Shown here one piece after another: positions 1-12,129 of a DNA stretch of 64,000 nt. A program made the translations under genes and the position numbers. The number at the start of each line of letters is the position of its first letter. The stretch's first letter is position 1. The notes beneath the pieces are model-generated. The model searched no databases. It had not been told where the DNA came from and saw nothing but the letters and a program-made list of their open reading frames with translations. This DNA is from Pterois miles (Eukaryota > Chordata > Actinopteri > Perciformes > Scorpaenidae), in assembly GCA_947000775.1 (NCBI GenBank), contig CAMQGK010000040.1:295001-359000 (forward strand). The letters are read 5' to 3'.

Positions 1-1225
1 CCAGTAGCTCACACATGAACAACACTCATCACTGAGACATCCTGCATATTTAAATTCATTTAAAAGACAAACAAGTGTGTAACCACATATAACCCCAATC
101 TTTATTATTATTATTATTATATTTATTAATATATTAATAATATGATATTTATTAATATTAAGGCCTATTTGACGTCTTGGGTTAATCATTTTATCTCTTG
201 TTTTCTTTATTTATTGATCATCCGCTTTTCTAAACAAAATGTAACAATGACTGAAGATCAGTTTCTGTGTTTTCTATTTCAGCGCCGCCACTAACCGGAT
301 ATTAAGTCAGAGTATGAGGTGAAGAGACGGGACTTACTACTTTAAAATGCAACGGTGGATTTTACGAGCAGCCCCTGAAGGCAGCACAGTTCCCAAGGAG
401 AAGCCCGCACACGAAAGAGGTCGTGAATCCGGATCGTCCGGGTAAAACCCCTCAAACCAGCACGAGGGCGGGACCGAGAACAGATGAACCAGCAGCCGGT
501 GTGTGGTTTACTGTCGGTACCGGTACCGGCCGGTCTACAGGGTACGGAACCCGGTCTGAGACTCACATCAGACCGGAACCTTTCGATCTGAGGAGCCTCA
601 ACCTGCAGCCTGGATCCGGATCCAGAGACTTCTCCTCCTCCTCCTCCTCCTCTCTGATGGGATGATGGAAGTGAAAGCGTCCTGAAAGTAACAGAGTGAG
701 TAATAATGATAATGATAATGATATTGATAATAATGTGTGACAGAACCAGGTGCTGATGCTGGCTGGTGGAGACCTGAGGTGTTGGTGCTTCACCATCAGC
801 TGAACTAGACATTTCTCTGGTGATACAGTCACACTGTCACTTTATGATGCTTGAATAATAGAAAAGCAGCTGGGATTGCATCGTTTTTCATTATGGAGTA
901 ATAATGCATTTATAATGTCTGTACTGATTCATCATTTCATCTATAATCTCTAACCACATTTTAAATCTGATAATCGATCCTATAACCTCAAACACACTGC
1001 TTACAGAAGATTTTAATATGCAAACATTGCTGCCTTCAGTCTTAATGGACCACACGTCCTGAAAGGGCTCAAACTACTAACATGAACATTTATACTGTGG
1101 TTCCTCTCTGATACACGATATGGAAGCCCAAAGATGACTTTATCAAAATAACCTCAACTTGAATATGAAAATGTAACTCCACAATAATGTTATAATTTTC
1201 CACAAATGTTACTTGAGTAAAAATG
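1..1225. other. Left edge, no supported gene
   Basis: Bases 1-280 and 693-1225 are AT-rich with short ATT/TAA runs and no recognisable coding or repeat structure. Bases 284-692 are much richer in C+G. They start after a pyrimidine tract ending in ATTTCAG (acceptor-like) and end before GTGAGTAA (donor-like). The segment could be a 5' UTR exon or a fragment of an upstream gene, but no protein in it is recognisable and it has no ATG-initiated frame that stands out. Confidence 0.2.
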
Positions 1226-1303
1226 ATGTCTGACATTAAAATATTTAATTGTGACTAATTGCAAAATAATTGCACATTTTTAACTGTTGTAAATGTCCCT
1301 TAA

Positions 1304-1642
1304 CCCTAGAACACTAACGTCGGGTGATTTTCACCCACACAATTCTTGTTATGTGATTTTCATTGTGTTGCCATTGTCTGAGTTTCATGGGTCCTTGGGT
1401 AGCTTCAGGCTGCTTACTGATGTTATTAATTGTATGTTTGTTTCCCTCCTCCCATCTGTGGTTTTTTCAAGAGGCATGCGTTCGGGTGATTTTCACCTGA
1501 CTTTAGTGATAGAGAGTAACATATTTTACGGGTGGAATTTACCCGAATTGATAAAACTGCTTTTTATCAAGGATATTGTATTGGGTAAAATATACCCAAC
1601 GTTAGTGATGGTGTGACTTATTTTAACGTTAGTGTTCTAGGG
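1304..1642. mobile_element. piggyBac-like MITE (339 bp) nested in copy A
   Basis: Perfect 17-bp terminal inverted repeats, CCCTAGAACACTAACGT at the left and its complement at the right, are flanked on both sides by TTAA (1300-1303 and 1643-1646). A TTAA duplication with CCC-starting ends is the hallmark of the piggyBac superfamily. The interior holds four 15-base palindromes of the form GGGT-N7-ACCC and no transposase, so it is non-autonomous. The homologous element at 34971 has an uninterrupted site here (CCTTAAAGG at about 35031). Confidence 0.85.
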
Positions 1643-2040
1643 TTAAAGGAGATCAGTCCAGTATTTAATCCTCTTATCAACATGTTAATGGACTAATATG
1701 CTGCTTTATGTAAATGTATGTATATATTTATTATTGTAAATCAATAACAACACTAATCAATACCAGATATAGTCCAGAAACCCTCCCAGGTTCTGACTTT
1801 AGCATCAACAATCTGCTCCAATCAGAACAAACTGCAGCCCAACAGGCAACAACAGCTGTCAGTGTGTCAGAGTGCTGACTTGACTAGGACTTGATCCAGA
1901 CTGACTGGGACTATCAGAAAGTGGGCATGTCTGTAAAGGGGAGACTGGTGGAGACCCAGAGAACCCATTTACATCCACACATCTGGAGGTCAGAGGTCAA
2001 GTCTGGAGCCTCATTTAACCTCCTTCACTACCAGCTAGTC

Positions 2041-2098
2041 TGACCTGGTTGGTACTGATGGATCCATCAGGTTCTCTAGTTTCAGATGAGACCAGGAT

Positions 2099-2139
<41 letters not shown>

Positions 2140-2198
2140 CTGACCTGGTTGGTTCTGATGGATCCATCAGGTTCTCTAGTTTCAGATGAGACCAGGAT

Positions 2199-2230
<32 letters not shown>

Positions 2231-2289
2231 CTGACCTGGTTGGTACTGATGGATCCATCAGGTTCTCTAGTTTCAGATGAGACCAGGAT

Positions 2290-2333
<44 letters not shown>

Positions 2334-2392
2334 CTGACCTGGTTGGTACCGATGGATCCATCAGGTTCTCTAGTTTCAGATGAGACCAGGAT

Positions 2393-2423
<31 letters not shown>

Positions 2424-2571
2424 CAGTAGTCTGACCTGGTTGGTACTGATGGATCCATCAGGTTCCCTAGTTTCAGATGAGACCAGGATGTAGTAGTAGT
2501 AGTAGTAGTAGTCTGACCTGGTTGGTACCGATGGATCCATCAGGTTCTCTAGTTTCAGATGAGACCAGGAT

Positions 2572-2612
<41 letters not shown>

Positions 2613-2671
2613 CTGACCTGGTTGGTACTGATGGATCCATCAGGTTCTCTAGTTTCAGATGAGACCAGGAT

Positions 2672-2718
<47 letters not shown>

Positions 2719-2777
2719 CTGACCTGGTTGGTACTGATGGATCCATCAGGTTCTCTAGTTTCAGATGAGACCAGGAT

Positions 2778-2821
<44 letters not shown>

Positions 2822-2880
2822 CTGACCTGGTTGGTACTGATGGATCCATCAGGTTCTCTAGTTTCAGATGAGACCAGGAT

Positions 2881-2924
<44 letters not shown>

Positions 2925-2983
2925 CTGACCTGGTTGGTACCGATGGATCCATCAGGTTCTCTAGTTTCAGATGAGACCAGGAT

Positions 2984-3014
<31 letters not shown>

Positions 3015-3080
3015 CAGTAGTCTGACCTGGTTGGTACTGATGGATCCATCAGGTTCTCTAGTTTCAGATGAGACCAGGAT

Positions 3081-3130
<50 letters not shown>

Positions 3131-3189
3131 CTGACCTGGTTGGTACCGATGGATCCATCAGGTTCTCTAGTTTCAGATGAGACCAGTAT

Positions 3190-3227
<38 letters not shown>

Positions 3228-3286
3228 CTGACCTGGTTGGTACTGATGGATCCATCAGGTTCTCTAGTTTCAGATGAGACCAGGAT

Positions 3287-3324
<38 letters not shown>

Positions 3325-3383
3325 CTGACCTGGTTGGTACCGATGGATCCATCAGGTTCTCTTGTTTCAGATGAGACCAGGAT

Positions 3384-3424
<41 letters not shown>

Positions 3425-3483
3425 CTGACCTGGTTGGTACTGATGGATCCATCAGGTTCTCTAGTTTCAGATGAGACCAGGAT

Positions 3484-3518
<35 letters not shown>

Positions 3519-3577
3519 CTGACCTGGTTGGTACTGATGGATCCATCAGGTTCTCTAGTTTCAGATGAGACCAGGAT

Positions 3578-3609
<32 letters not shown>

Positions 3610-3612
3610 CTG
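2041..3612 (+). repeat. Compound minisatellite, about 16 units with (TAG)n spacers
   Basis: Each unit is about 62 bp (TCTGACCTGGTTGGTACTGA, GGATCCATCAGG, TTCTCTAGTTTCAG, ATGAGACCAGGATG) followed by 5 to 16 TAG triplets, giving a variable 85-110 bp period. Units with TACCGATGG and with TACTGATGG alternate, so the array has internal variant structure. Tyr- or Leu-rich open frames on the minus strand are by-products of the triplet run and are not genes. Confidence 0.95.
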
Positions 3613-3757
3613 ACCTGGTTGCTTTTCATCACATTGACTTTGATGGCCCTCGTTGACATGCAAATACTATATAAATCTCCCTTTAAGGTTGAACAGATAA
3701 AAAATGAGATTAATTTGTGATTAATCACAATTAAATAGTTGAAGTGTTTGACAGCCT

Positions 3758-5720
3758 TTTTAAAAATTTAACTGAAAATGCAATAATCCAGTGTGCATTT
3801 TCATTTTCACACACTTGAGCGTTCTATACGGTGGACAATAATCAAATGTTATTTCAAATTTGAAAATGAAAATACAATATAAACATTTTAACTGGAGTTC
3901 ATTTATGCAAACAGATTTAAGACACATCATTATTTAAGACAACTAAAATGCAATTTAAAACTTTGAAAATGAAAACGCAGTTTGAATTTAACCTACCATG
4001 CTTTTAACATCATCGCACTGATAGAGTCCCCTCAGGGCTTCCATACAGTCTACTGAGACCTTGAGGCCTGATTTAAGGTGGTGGGATTATTATAACATTT
4101 ACATATGAATTGAGGTAAAAGCAGCAAATTGTCTCATTTGAGAAACTCTGACTAACAAATATTTGATATATTAGTGTTTAAAAATGACTTTCATGATTAT
4201 TTGATTATGGAAATGGTTCTTAGTGAAGTTCTTCTGATGGACTAGTCAAATAATCTCCTAATCAGATCTGGTCTTAACGTCAGTACCTGGACCAGGTTGA
4301 ACTCTGGGATTCGTCCCCCAGCCTGGACTCTGGACGTGTCTTTATCTTCTGTCTCTGTGACGTCGTTAGTAGATGAAACAGTTTGTCCTCATGCGGTCCC
4401 TCGGGGAGTCCTGGAGTCTCCCTGGAGGTCTTTGGTGCCTCATTTTGGGGGATGACTGGTCTGCAGCAGGCAGGTGCGTCCAAGCAGCCGCGACTGGAAC
4501 CGCCTCCGGGGCTGATGGGAGTGCTGCTGGCTGACTTCCAGGCTGCAATCAGATAATGTTAATGAATACGGTAAAATTGTGTTATTTACAGCAGCAGCAC
4601 TTTCTTTGTTTCCAGGAATGGAAAATACTGGAACACATAAATAGTTGATGAAACCGGCTTCGTTGGAGTGTTTTAGTTCAAGATGAGGGTCGTGTGACCG
4701 GAATCCATCTGAAGTGTGATGGGCGCTCTCACAGAGGACGTGTCGCTCAGACATGAGCTGCAATGACGTTTGGTGTGTTTGGTTTTTAAGCTCATTGAGA
4801 AGAATCTGTCTTCGTAAAGACTAACTGGGATCGTCTCCTCTTTACTCTCCATCCCATTTTAAATGGACACATCAGTGTGTTGGAACTTGATGCATTCATG
4901 GACTTTTCATAGTTATTTTCAGGGATATGTAGGACTTACCAACAGACAGGCCCGTCGCTGCCACGAGGTCATGTTCTGGGAATGTGGAGCTTTTAACGGC
5001 GTCAGCGAGCAACACAAGCTGTGACCTTCCCGCCAAATACAATAGTTTTAAAAAGAGTAACTCTAAGAGAATGAGAAAACAAATGTGGAAACAGAAATAC
5101 ATAAAGGAAAATAACTAGAAATAGAAAGAATTAATAAAGGAATGTATCAGTAAAATATAAAGACAAATCAGAATAAAAGAATAAATCAATGTGGAAATAT
5201 AAAGAGAAATAAATCAAAGAATAAATAGTTAAATCTAAATGTAATTATTATTATTTTCATGTGTATTTGTTTATTTAGAGATTTTAAATATTTACATTCA
5301 ATTTACTTTCAGTATATTTGTTTTTTATTTATTTTTATCCCTTTATTTTTCCCGCTGCTTTTCCTGTAGCTGCCACTGAGGCCATCTTGTCTGAAGTGTT
5401 TCTGGGACTTTAGAGGTTTTACCAGCCGGTAGTGGGCCACGTCAGCGCTTCAGAAATCAGCTAAAGCAGGTCACACTGTTACAGGTAAATGTGTTGATGT
5501 GTATTTGTTTCACCAGTGACGGTGTAAAATTCAGCCTCAAATCATCACAATTTATAGGAACATTTTACTGAACAGTTTTAGCAAACGAAGCCAAACGTTT
5601 GTCAGGACGGTGATGTGATGTTTCCTGATAGAGAGGCATGATGCAGATGTTCTGTATGGGAGTTTTCCTTTCTACCTGAACGAGACAGTCGGACTGAAGC
5701 TCAGCACCGAGACTCTCATA
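3758..5720. other. Intergenic, no supported gene
   Basis: Mixed AT-rich sequence. 5060-5340 is a low-complexity stretch with repeated AAATAAA/GAATAAA words. I see no exon with both splice signals and a protein-like frame. Confidence 0.5.
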
Positions 5721-6826
5721 GGTGCTGCGTTCACTGTCTCCAGTTCACCGTCAGGAGAGTTACTGTAGCAGCCACGGTGCTGCGTTCACTGTCTCCAGTT
5801 CACCGTCAGGAGAGTTACTGTAGCAGCCACGGTGCTGCGTTCACTGTCTCCAGTTCACCATCAGGAGAGTTACTGTAGCAGCCACGGTGCTGCGTTCACT
5901 GTCTCCAGTTCACCGTCAGGAGAGTTACTGTAGCAGCCGCGGTGCTGCGTTCACCGTCTCCAGTTCACCGTCAGGAGAGTTACTGTAGCAGCCGCGGTGC
6001 TGCGTTCACTGTCTCCAGTTCACCGTCAGGAGAGTTACTGTAGCAGCCACGGTGCTGCATTCACTGTCTCCAGTTCACCATCAGGAGAGTTACTGTAGCA
6101 GCCACGGTGCTGCGTTCACTGTCTCCAGTTCACCGTCAGGAGAGTTACTGTAGCAGCCGCGGTGCTGCGTTCACCGTCTCCAGTTCACCGTCAGGAGAGT
6201 TACTGTAGCAGCCGCGGTGCTGCGTTCACCGTCTCCAGTTCACCGTCAGGAGAGTTACTGTAGCAGCCACGGTGCTGCGTTCACTGTCTCCAGGTCACCG
6301 TCAGGAGAGTTACTGTAGCAGCCACGGTGCTGCGTTCACTGTCTCCAGGTCACCGTCAGGAGAGTTACTGTAGCAGCCGCGGTGCTGCGTTCACTGTCTC
6401 CAGTTCACCGTCAGGAGAGTTACTGTAGCAGCCACGGTGCTGTGTTCACTGTCTCCAGTTCACCGTCAGGAGAGTTACTGTAGCAGCCGCGGTGCTGCGT
6501 TCACCGTCTCCAGTTCACCGTCAGGAGAGTTACTGTAGCAGCCGCGGTGCTGCGTCACCGTCTCCAGTTCACCATCAGGGAGTTACTGTAGCAGCCACGG
6601 TGCTGTGTTCACTGTCTCCAGGTCCCGTAGGAGAGTTCTGTGCGCCACGGTGCTGCGTTCACTGTCTCCAGGTCACCGTCAGGAGAGTTACTGTAGCAGC
6701 CACGGTGCTGTGTTCACTGTCTCCAGGTCACCGTCAGGAGAGTTACTGTAGCAGCCACGGTGCTGCGTTCACTGTCTCCAGGTCACCGTCAGGAGAGTTA
6801 CTGTAGCAGCCGCGGCGCTGTGTATA
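5721..6826 (+). repeat. 55-bp minisatellite, about 20 copies
   Basis: The unit is GGTGCTGCGTTCACTGTCTC, CAGTTCACCGTCAGGAGAGT, TACTGTAGCAGCCAC, repeated at exact 55-base spacing (for example at 5721, 5776 and 5831). Variants include CCGCGG in place of CCACGG, and CCAGGTCACC in the distal part. A few damaged units lie near 6550-6650. A short related array lies at 25497-25705. Confidence 0.95.
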
Positions 6827-8024
6827 GTGTTGTGGACATTCAGCCACTTTCCCAGTAGAAGTGTCCACCACGTTTAGTTTAGTTTAGCAGGCTGACTGGA
6901 GTCCTCTCGTCTCGGCTTGAATCAGTTCGACTCCTCAACACTGACGTTTACTTTTACATTTTAAGATGCAGTTTTTTCATGCAGGGAAATGAACATTTTA
7001 GAAACAGTGAGAAGCAGAATGTAAATGCTCTAGTTGGCTCTAGACGTCAGTCTGAAGGCCTTCGGAGGCCTGTTGAGAGGAATGCCTCCTTGGTGGTATG
7101 TCTGGTGTTCAGGTTGTTGATAGCAGCTCAACTGGAGTCACACTGACGGATTCCAGTCAATAACAATGAAGTCAGCTCCATAACCATGATGATGATGGGG
7201 GCGTGTTGTGGCAACGAATCAGCATCGAGCCTCTCACATCGAGCCCGTCGTCCCCCGAGGACCTCCTTTATTCTGGCGGATGAACCCCCCCCCCCCCCCC
7301 CCCCCCATTAACATCAGTCACAGCTGCATGACTGACGCTGTGTGTGAGCATCGAGCTCCTCAACAAACACAATCAACAAAGGGCATTGTGGGTGGATGAC
7401 AGTCTGGAGTCCCTATCCCGATTATGGACAACCACTAATTACCAGCGGAGTAATTAAGAATCAGGCAGCTGTGGCAACAATGAACAGCTTCTTGTAGACG
7501 CTGCTGCTGGAGGCGAAACGCTTCATTTTCGCTGCATGTACAGAAACACCATCACAGTCACATCCACTCTGATATGTTTGTGAACCTTTGACACGTTCAT
7601 GCCTTACGTGCGTGCCGCTGTAAACAGGAAGCAGCGCTGGACACGGGAACTGATGCAAGGTGCTCCGTAGCTTCCTGCTCATGTAGGTCGTCGCAGGATT
7701 ATAAAATGCAGAATTTAGCTGCCCATCAGCTGCCAGCAGAGACAGAGGTCAGCAACGCTGGAGCTCCTTATCCATGCTGAATTTAACCGCCGCTGGTCGA
7801 GGCTGGACCGGGAGCAGCATTTTCACAGGTCTCCATTTTAGAGGCTTGAAAACGTCGAGTGGCACGAGGCGATAATTGCAGCAGAATTTATAAAATGGAA
7901 AACATATTGGTGTGGACACCTCCTGTGCTTCTGATCTGTAATTAAAATAAAAACTAACTAACTAAAACTAACTAAAGAAAAACAACTCCAAAACTAATGG
8001 ATTTTATAATTTCAGAAAATATTC
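6827..8024. other. Intergenic with a 22-base poly-C run
   Basis: Unique-looking sequence without a supported gene. A run of 22 cytosines occupies 7285-7306, a possible G-quadruplex/i-motif tract and a likely assembly or length-variation hot spot. Confidence 0.5.
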
Positions 8025-8515
8025 AATGTTTTTCTCTCAAATTTATAATTTCATAATCTCACTGAATTTTTTTTCTTCAAATTTTTGATTTTGTAATCTG
8101 AGAGAATATTTCATTTTTTCTTATAATTTTTTAATTTTATCATCTCTGAATAATAATTTTTGACTTTATAATCTCAGAGAATATTTAAGTTTTTCTCTCA
8201 TTTATGATTTCATAATCTCAGAGTATTTAAATTTATTTCTTGTAAATTTTTGATCTTATAATCTGAGAGAATATTTAAATATATTTCTTGGAATTTTCCT
8301 AATTATTAATAAAATAATTTTAACCCACACTGGCCCCAGTGTGACATCACTCTACATCTAGCAGACATTTATATCATCACCTGATCTGATCTCTGTGAAA
8401 CCACAACAGGTGATCTGATGGACTCAGACTGGAGCAGCAGCTCAGTCTCTTCTGGCAGCAACAAGCCCTCCCATTGGCTGGTCCTGACGTCATTCATCAT
8501 TACTGAACGCCGATG
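8025..8515 (+). repeat. Dispersed repeat, first of two direct copies
   Basis: An AT-rich part made of diverged repeats around TAATCTCAGAGAATATTT leads into a unique part beginning ACCCACACTGGCCCCAGTGTGACATCACT and ending near CATTGGCTGGTCCTGACGTC. The same order recurs at 11530-11940. CACTGGCCCCAGTG is itself an imperfect palindrome. No coding potential. Confidence 0.8.
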
Positions 8516-9504
8516 TGCTTCCGATCTGGGAGCGCCATAAACTGTCGTTGTCCAAGCTGTGTAGTGTGAACTAGACATTAGTTTGGGTTAGGAACCGGTT
8601 AGGGTTTGACGTTACTGACTACTGAGTCATGGAGCTGAAGATACTAACGAGTCACGTGATGAAATAAGTCAACGTTTAGTTTAGGCGGGACATTCACAGC
8701 AGTCACCTGGTTGAAGGTCTTGTGTTTGTTTGAATCGTCCCCCCCAACAGACCTTATTAATACTACGTCACTACTCCGACCGGCGAGTGACGGCGTGGGT
8801 GGGTTCACGCTGAAGTCAGCTAAAGGCCGCCTCTGTGCGTCGGGTTCTGATGACCCAACGGCGGTATTTTTACTACTATTACTATTATTATTACTGGGCG
8901 GATGATGAGCTGTGAGTGCTGCAGGCCAGTCTGGATCACGCTTATCTGGATATTGTGTCTTTGCTGAGGAGAAACCGAAGGCTGGAGAGGAAAGAAAACC
9001 GTCTGCAGGAAGGTCACCTGATAAAATGCTAACATGAGCGTTTAGCATCCCCCTGCTGTCAGTCTGACAGGCTGCTGCTGATTGGTTGGCTGAGAGTCTC
9101 TGAAGGACGTTGATATCAGACACTTTCTCCACAAACTGCTTCTAGACCTTGATGTTGAGATCATCTTCAGTAGGCTGGTAGGTTGGTATCGTCAATATAC
9201 TCCAGATAAGATAAGATAAGATAAGATATTCCTTTATTAGTCCCACAGTGGGGAAATTTACACGTTACAGCATACAGATTATACAGTATTCATATACAGT
9301 TACAGTTATACAGTATTCATAATAAAATCATTACATTTCTGTTGTGGAATGTAACTAAGTACATTTACTCTTGAGGTACTTTAGAATACAGTAATATAAT
9401 ATAGATTATTCTGCATAATGAGAACTTTTACTTCTAGTAACAAACACTGAACTTTTATCCAGGAGACCCTGAGTTGATCGCTGTTTTTTAGCAAGGTACG
9501 TCAG
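8516..9504. other. Intergenic containing a LINE 3' tail
   Basis: A minus-strand-oriented LINE-type tail lies at about 9208-9270: (GATAA)n then TATTCCTTTATTAGTCCCAC, AGTGGGGAAATTT. The rest, including 8640-9130, has open frames on both strands but no recognisable protein. Confidence 0.5.
9208..9275 (-). mobile_element. LINE-type 3' tail with (ATCTT)n
   Basis: Read on the minus strand it is AAATTTCCCCACTGTGGGAC, TAATAAAGGAATATCTTATC and further ATCTT units. This conserved tail ending in a short tandem repeat is widespread in percomorph genomes. Related tails lie at 15230-15585, 16215-16298 and 21895-21945, and a diverged piece near 57520. Confidence 0.7.
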
Positions 9505-9675
9505 CAACGATTGTAACGCGCCGATTGTCTTGTGTTTCCATAGCTGACCGGTGTTTGGTTTAGTAAGTTACATTAGTGATGACTGTCACGCTTTGTCATG
9601 CGATGATCTCTTGTTTCGGTAGTTGAGCGGCGTTTTATTTAGTGAGTTACATTAGCAGTGACTGTCACGTGATGA
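9505..9675 (+). repeat. Diverged tandem duplication of about 85 bp
   Basis: Two adjacent diverged copies share TTAGTAAGTTACATTAGTGA / TTAGTGAGTTACATTAGCAG followed by TGACTGTCACG. A related fragment with GTTTTGTAAGTTAGTGGCG lies near 15050. Confidence 0.55.
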
Positions 9676-10317
9676 TTGTCAGGTGACGACTGTCTGCTGC
9701 TTTTTATGGACGTTTATCACACGTTTTCTATAGTTGTGTTACGTTTATTTTACTCAGTTTACTTATTTACTTATATTAAGCCCAACATGACATTTTCCTT
9801 TACCCTAAGTGTTTTTTTTTTTTTTGCCTAAACCTAACCGCTAAACGTGGTATTTATACACCTTCCTGTGATACAGACATTCACATGTTAAATATATAAT
9901 TTCACATATGGAAATGTGAATTTCACATGGCTTTACTGTAAAGAACAAATAAATAAATTAATTAATAAAAATTCTTAAAACTGAGATGCTAACATGCTAA
10001 TTGAAACCAAACTCTCTGATCTCTGGTCTGCTGCTGTTTTTCTGTGTATTTTATAACATTAAATTGTCCAATAGAGAGAAAGTTGTCATTTTTAGTGTTT
10101 TACTCACTTTACAGCATTTATCTGTAATGTGAGTGTGTACCCTTCTCTAATAAGGCCTTCATCCCATAATATTATTATCTGGATCAGCCTCCATAATCCC
10201 CTCAGGTTTACAGTATTAGCAGACAGTAATACAAAAGCTGCAGCTGTGGCTCGTAATCAGTGACGTAGTGGTAAATAAAAGTTTAATCGCTTCAGCGATT
10301 CACAATATTCATCAGTT
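9676..10317. other. Intergenic, no supported gene
   Basis: AT-rich sequence including a T run (9808-9825) and CCTAAACCTAACCGCTAAACG, a motif common in fish interspersed repeats. No gene seen. Confidence 0.5.
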
Positions 10318-11034
10318 GTGGACACCGTCAGGTCCGTCCCTCATGACTCCAGTATCACCTGGACACCTTCAGGTCCGTCCCTCATGACTCCAGTATCACC
10401 TGGACACCGTCAGGTCCGTCCCTCATGACTCCAGTATCACCTGGACACCGTCAGGTCTGTTCCTCCATGACTCCAGTATACCTGGACACCGTCAGGTCCG
10501 TCCCTCATGACTCCAGTATCACCTGGACACCGTCAGGTCCGTCCCTCATGACTCCAGTATCACCTGGACACCGTCAGATCCGTCCCTCATGACTCCAGTA
10601 TGACCTGGACACCGTCAGGTCCGTCCCTCATGACTCCAGTATGACCTGGACACCGTCAGGTCCGTCCCTCATGACTCCAGTATGACCTGGACACCGTCAG
10701 GTCCGTCCCTCATGACTCCAGTATCACCTGGACACCGTCAGGTCCGTCCCTCATGACTCCAGTATGACCTGGACACCGTCAGGTCCATCCCTCATGACTC
10801 CAGTATGACCTGGACACCGTCAGGTCCGTCCCTCATGACTCCAGTATGACCTGGACACCGTCAGGTCCGTCCCTCATGACTCCAGTATCACCTGGACACC
10901 GTCAGGTCCGTCCCTCATGACTCCAGTATGACCTGGACACCGTCAGGTCCGTCCCTCATGACTCCAGTATCACCTGGACACCGTCAGGTCCGTCCCTCAT
11001 GACTCCAGTATCACCTGGACACCGTCAGGTCTGC
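10318..11034 (+). repeat. 41-bp minisatellite, about 17 copies
   Basis: The unit is GGACACCGTCAGGTCCGTCC, CTCATGACTCCAGTATCACC, T at exact 41-base spacing. A TATCACC/TATGACC variant is distributed in blocks. Very homogeneous, suggesting recent amplification. Confidence 0.95.
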
Positions 11035-11529
11035 TGGATGAACTGGTTTCTTGATATTCAGACTGGTTACTGTGAGGTTACCTCAGCAGCAGCACTTTCC
11101 TGCCTCTTTTTGGTGATGTAGCCCGTGGCGGGGAAAAGCTCCGTCAGAGCGTGACCTCTCCACCCATCATGTGGTGTAACCATGAGTGAAGCTGCAGACG
11201 GCCTCCAGCTGTGCTCCTCCACATCCAACCTTCCTCCTCTCCGTCTATAACAACCTTTCCCCTCCTCTTCCTCCAGTGTTCCTGTCTGTCCATACTTGCA
11301 TTTATCTCGCTTCATTGCCTCTTTCTTTGGTCCCCAGAGAAGATAAAAACTAGACTCGGCTGGAGATAAAGGGAGCAGCTCCCCGTTAACAGCATCACGG
11401 GTGGTGCGGAGAGACGACTGTAGACGGTGTCTCCACCTTCAGAATAAACACATGGTGGCCTCTGGAGAAAGACCAGAACATGATTACCGATCGTTAATGT
11501 ATCGGCTGACATCAGCCGTAGAGAAGAGG
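11035..11529. other. Intergenic, no supported gene
   Basis: The minus strand is open over 11067-11512 but encodes nothing recognisable and shows no clear splice context. Confidence 0.4.
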
Positions 11530-11940
11530 ATATTTAAGATCTCTAGAAATTCTTTGATTATAATCTCAGAGAATATTTATTTTTTTCTTGTAAATGTTTT
11601 ATCTTATAATTTCAGAGAATATTACATTTTTTTTTTGCAATTTTTTGATTTTGATTTTTTGATTTTTTAAAAAGTTTTTCTTGCATATTTTTTATTTATA
11701 ATCTCAGCAAATATTCATGTTATTAAAGTTTTTTCTTGGAATTTTACTAATTATTAATAACCTACACTGGCCCTAGTGTGACAGGACTCTACATCTAGTA
11801 GACATTAATATTATCACCTCACCTAACAGGTGATCTGATGGACACAACAGACTCAGACTGGAGCAGCAGCTCAGTCTCTTCTGGCAGCAACAAGCCCTCC
11901 CATTGGCTGGTCCTGAAGTCATTCACCATTACTGAACACA
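11530..11940 (+). repeat. Dispersed repeat, second direct copy
   Basis: Matches 8025-8515 in order: AT-rich repeats around ATAATCTCAGAGAATATT, then CCTACACTGGCCCTAGTGTG, the acceptor of the shared unique part, and CAGCAACAAGCCCTCCCATT. It lacks about 20 bases around the TGATCTGATC segment present in the first copy. Confidence 0.8.
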
Positions 11941-12129
11941 AAAATAAAAAATCAAATGAAAACAGCACCGTGACTGAGTGGGTTTTAGTCTGAAGCATTT
12001 CTGTCAGAGAAGCAGTGAGCTTTTCTGTCTCCTCTCAGGAGGTTTCTCTCTCTGCCTGAAGCTGAATGTTAATGAGCCTCTGAGCTGCTCTGCTGACGGC
12101 GTGACGGACGCTGTGTTGGTGTTCATGTG

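Larger units (their letters stand above)
1226..3757. mobile_element. MITE copy A with an expanded (TAG)n minisatellite
   Basis: The left arm (about 1226-1300) and the inverted right arm (about 3670-3757) are related. Both carry a diverged GGGCTGTCAA-type end, then TTAATTGTGATTAATC-like sequence, then ATCTGTTC..CCTTAAAGG. This gives inverted arms of roughly 90 bp. The body at 1650-2040 is shared with copies at 34971 and 51021. A piggyBac-like MITE sits in the left arm and a minisatellite fills 2041-3612. No transposase frame is present. The superfamily is not assigned. Confidence 0.7.

Noticed and set aside
2273..3663. Poly-Tyr and poly-Leu frames on the minus strand, also at 42919-44314 and 17862-18762
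   Set aside because: They arise from TAG triplets read as CTA, TAC or ACT on the other strand; no gene.
5721..6826. Regularly spaced repeats considered as a CRISPR-like array
   Set aside because: Units are contiguous with no unique spacers and the genome is vertebrate.
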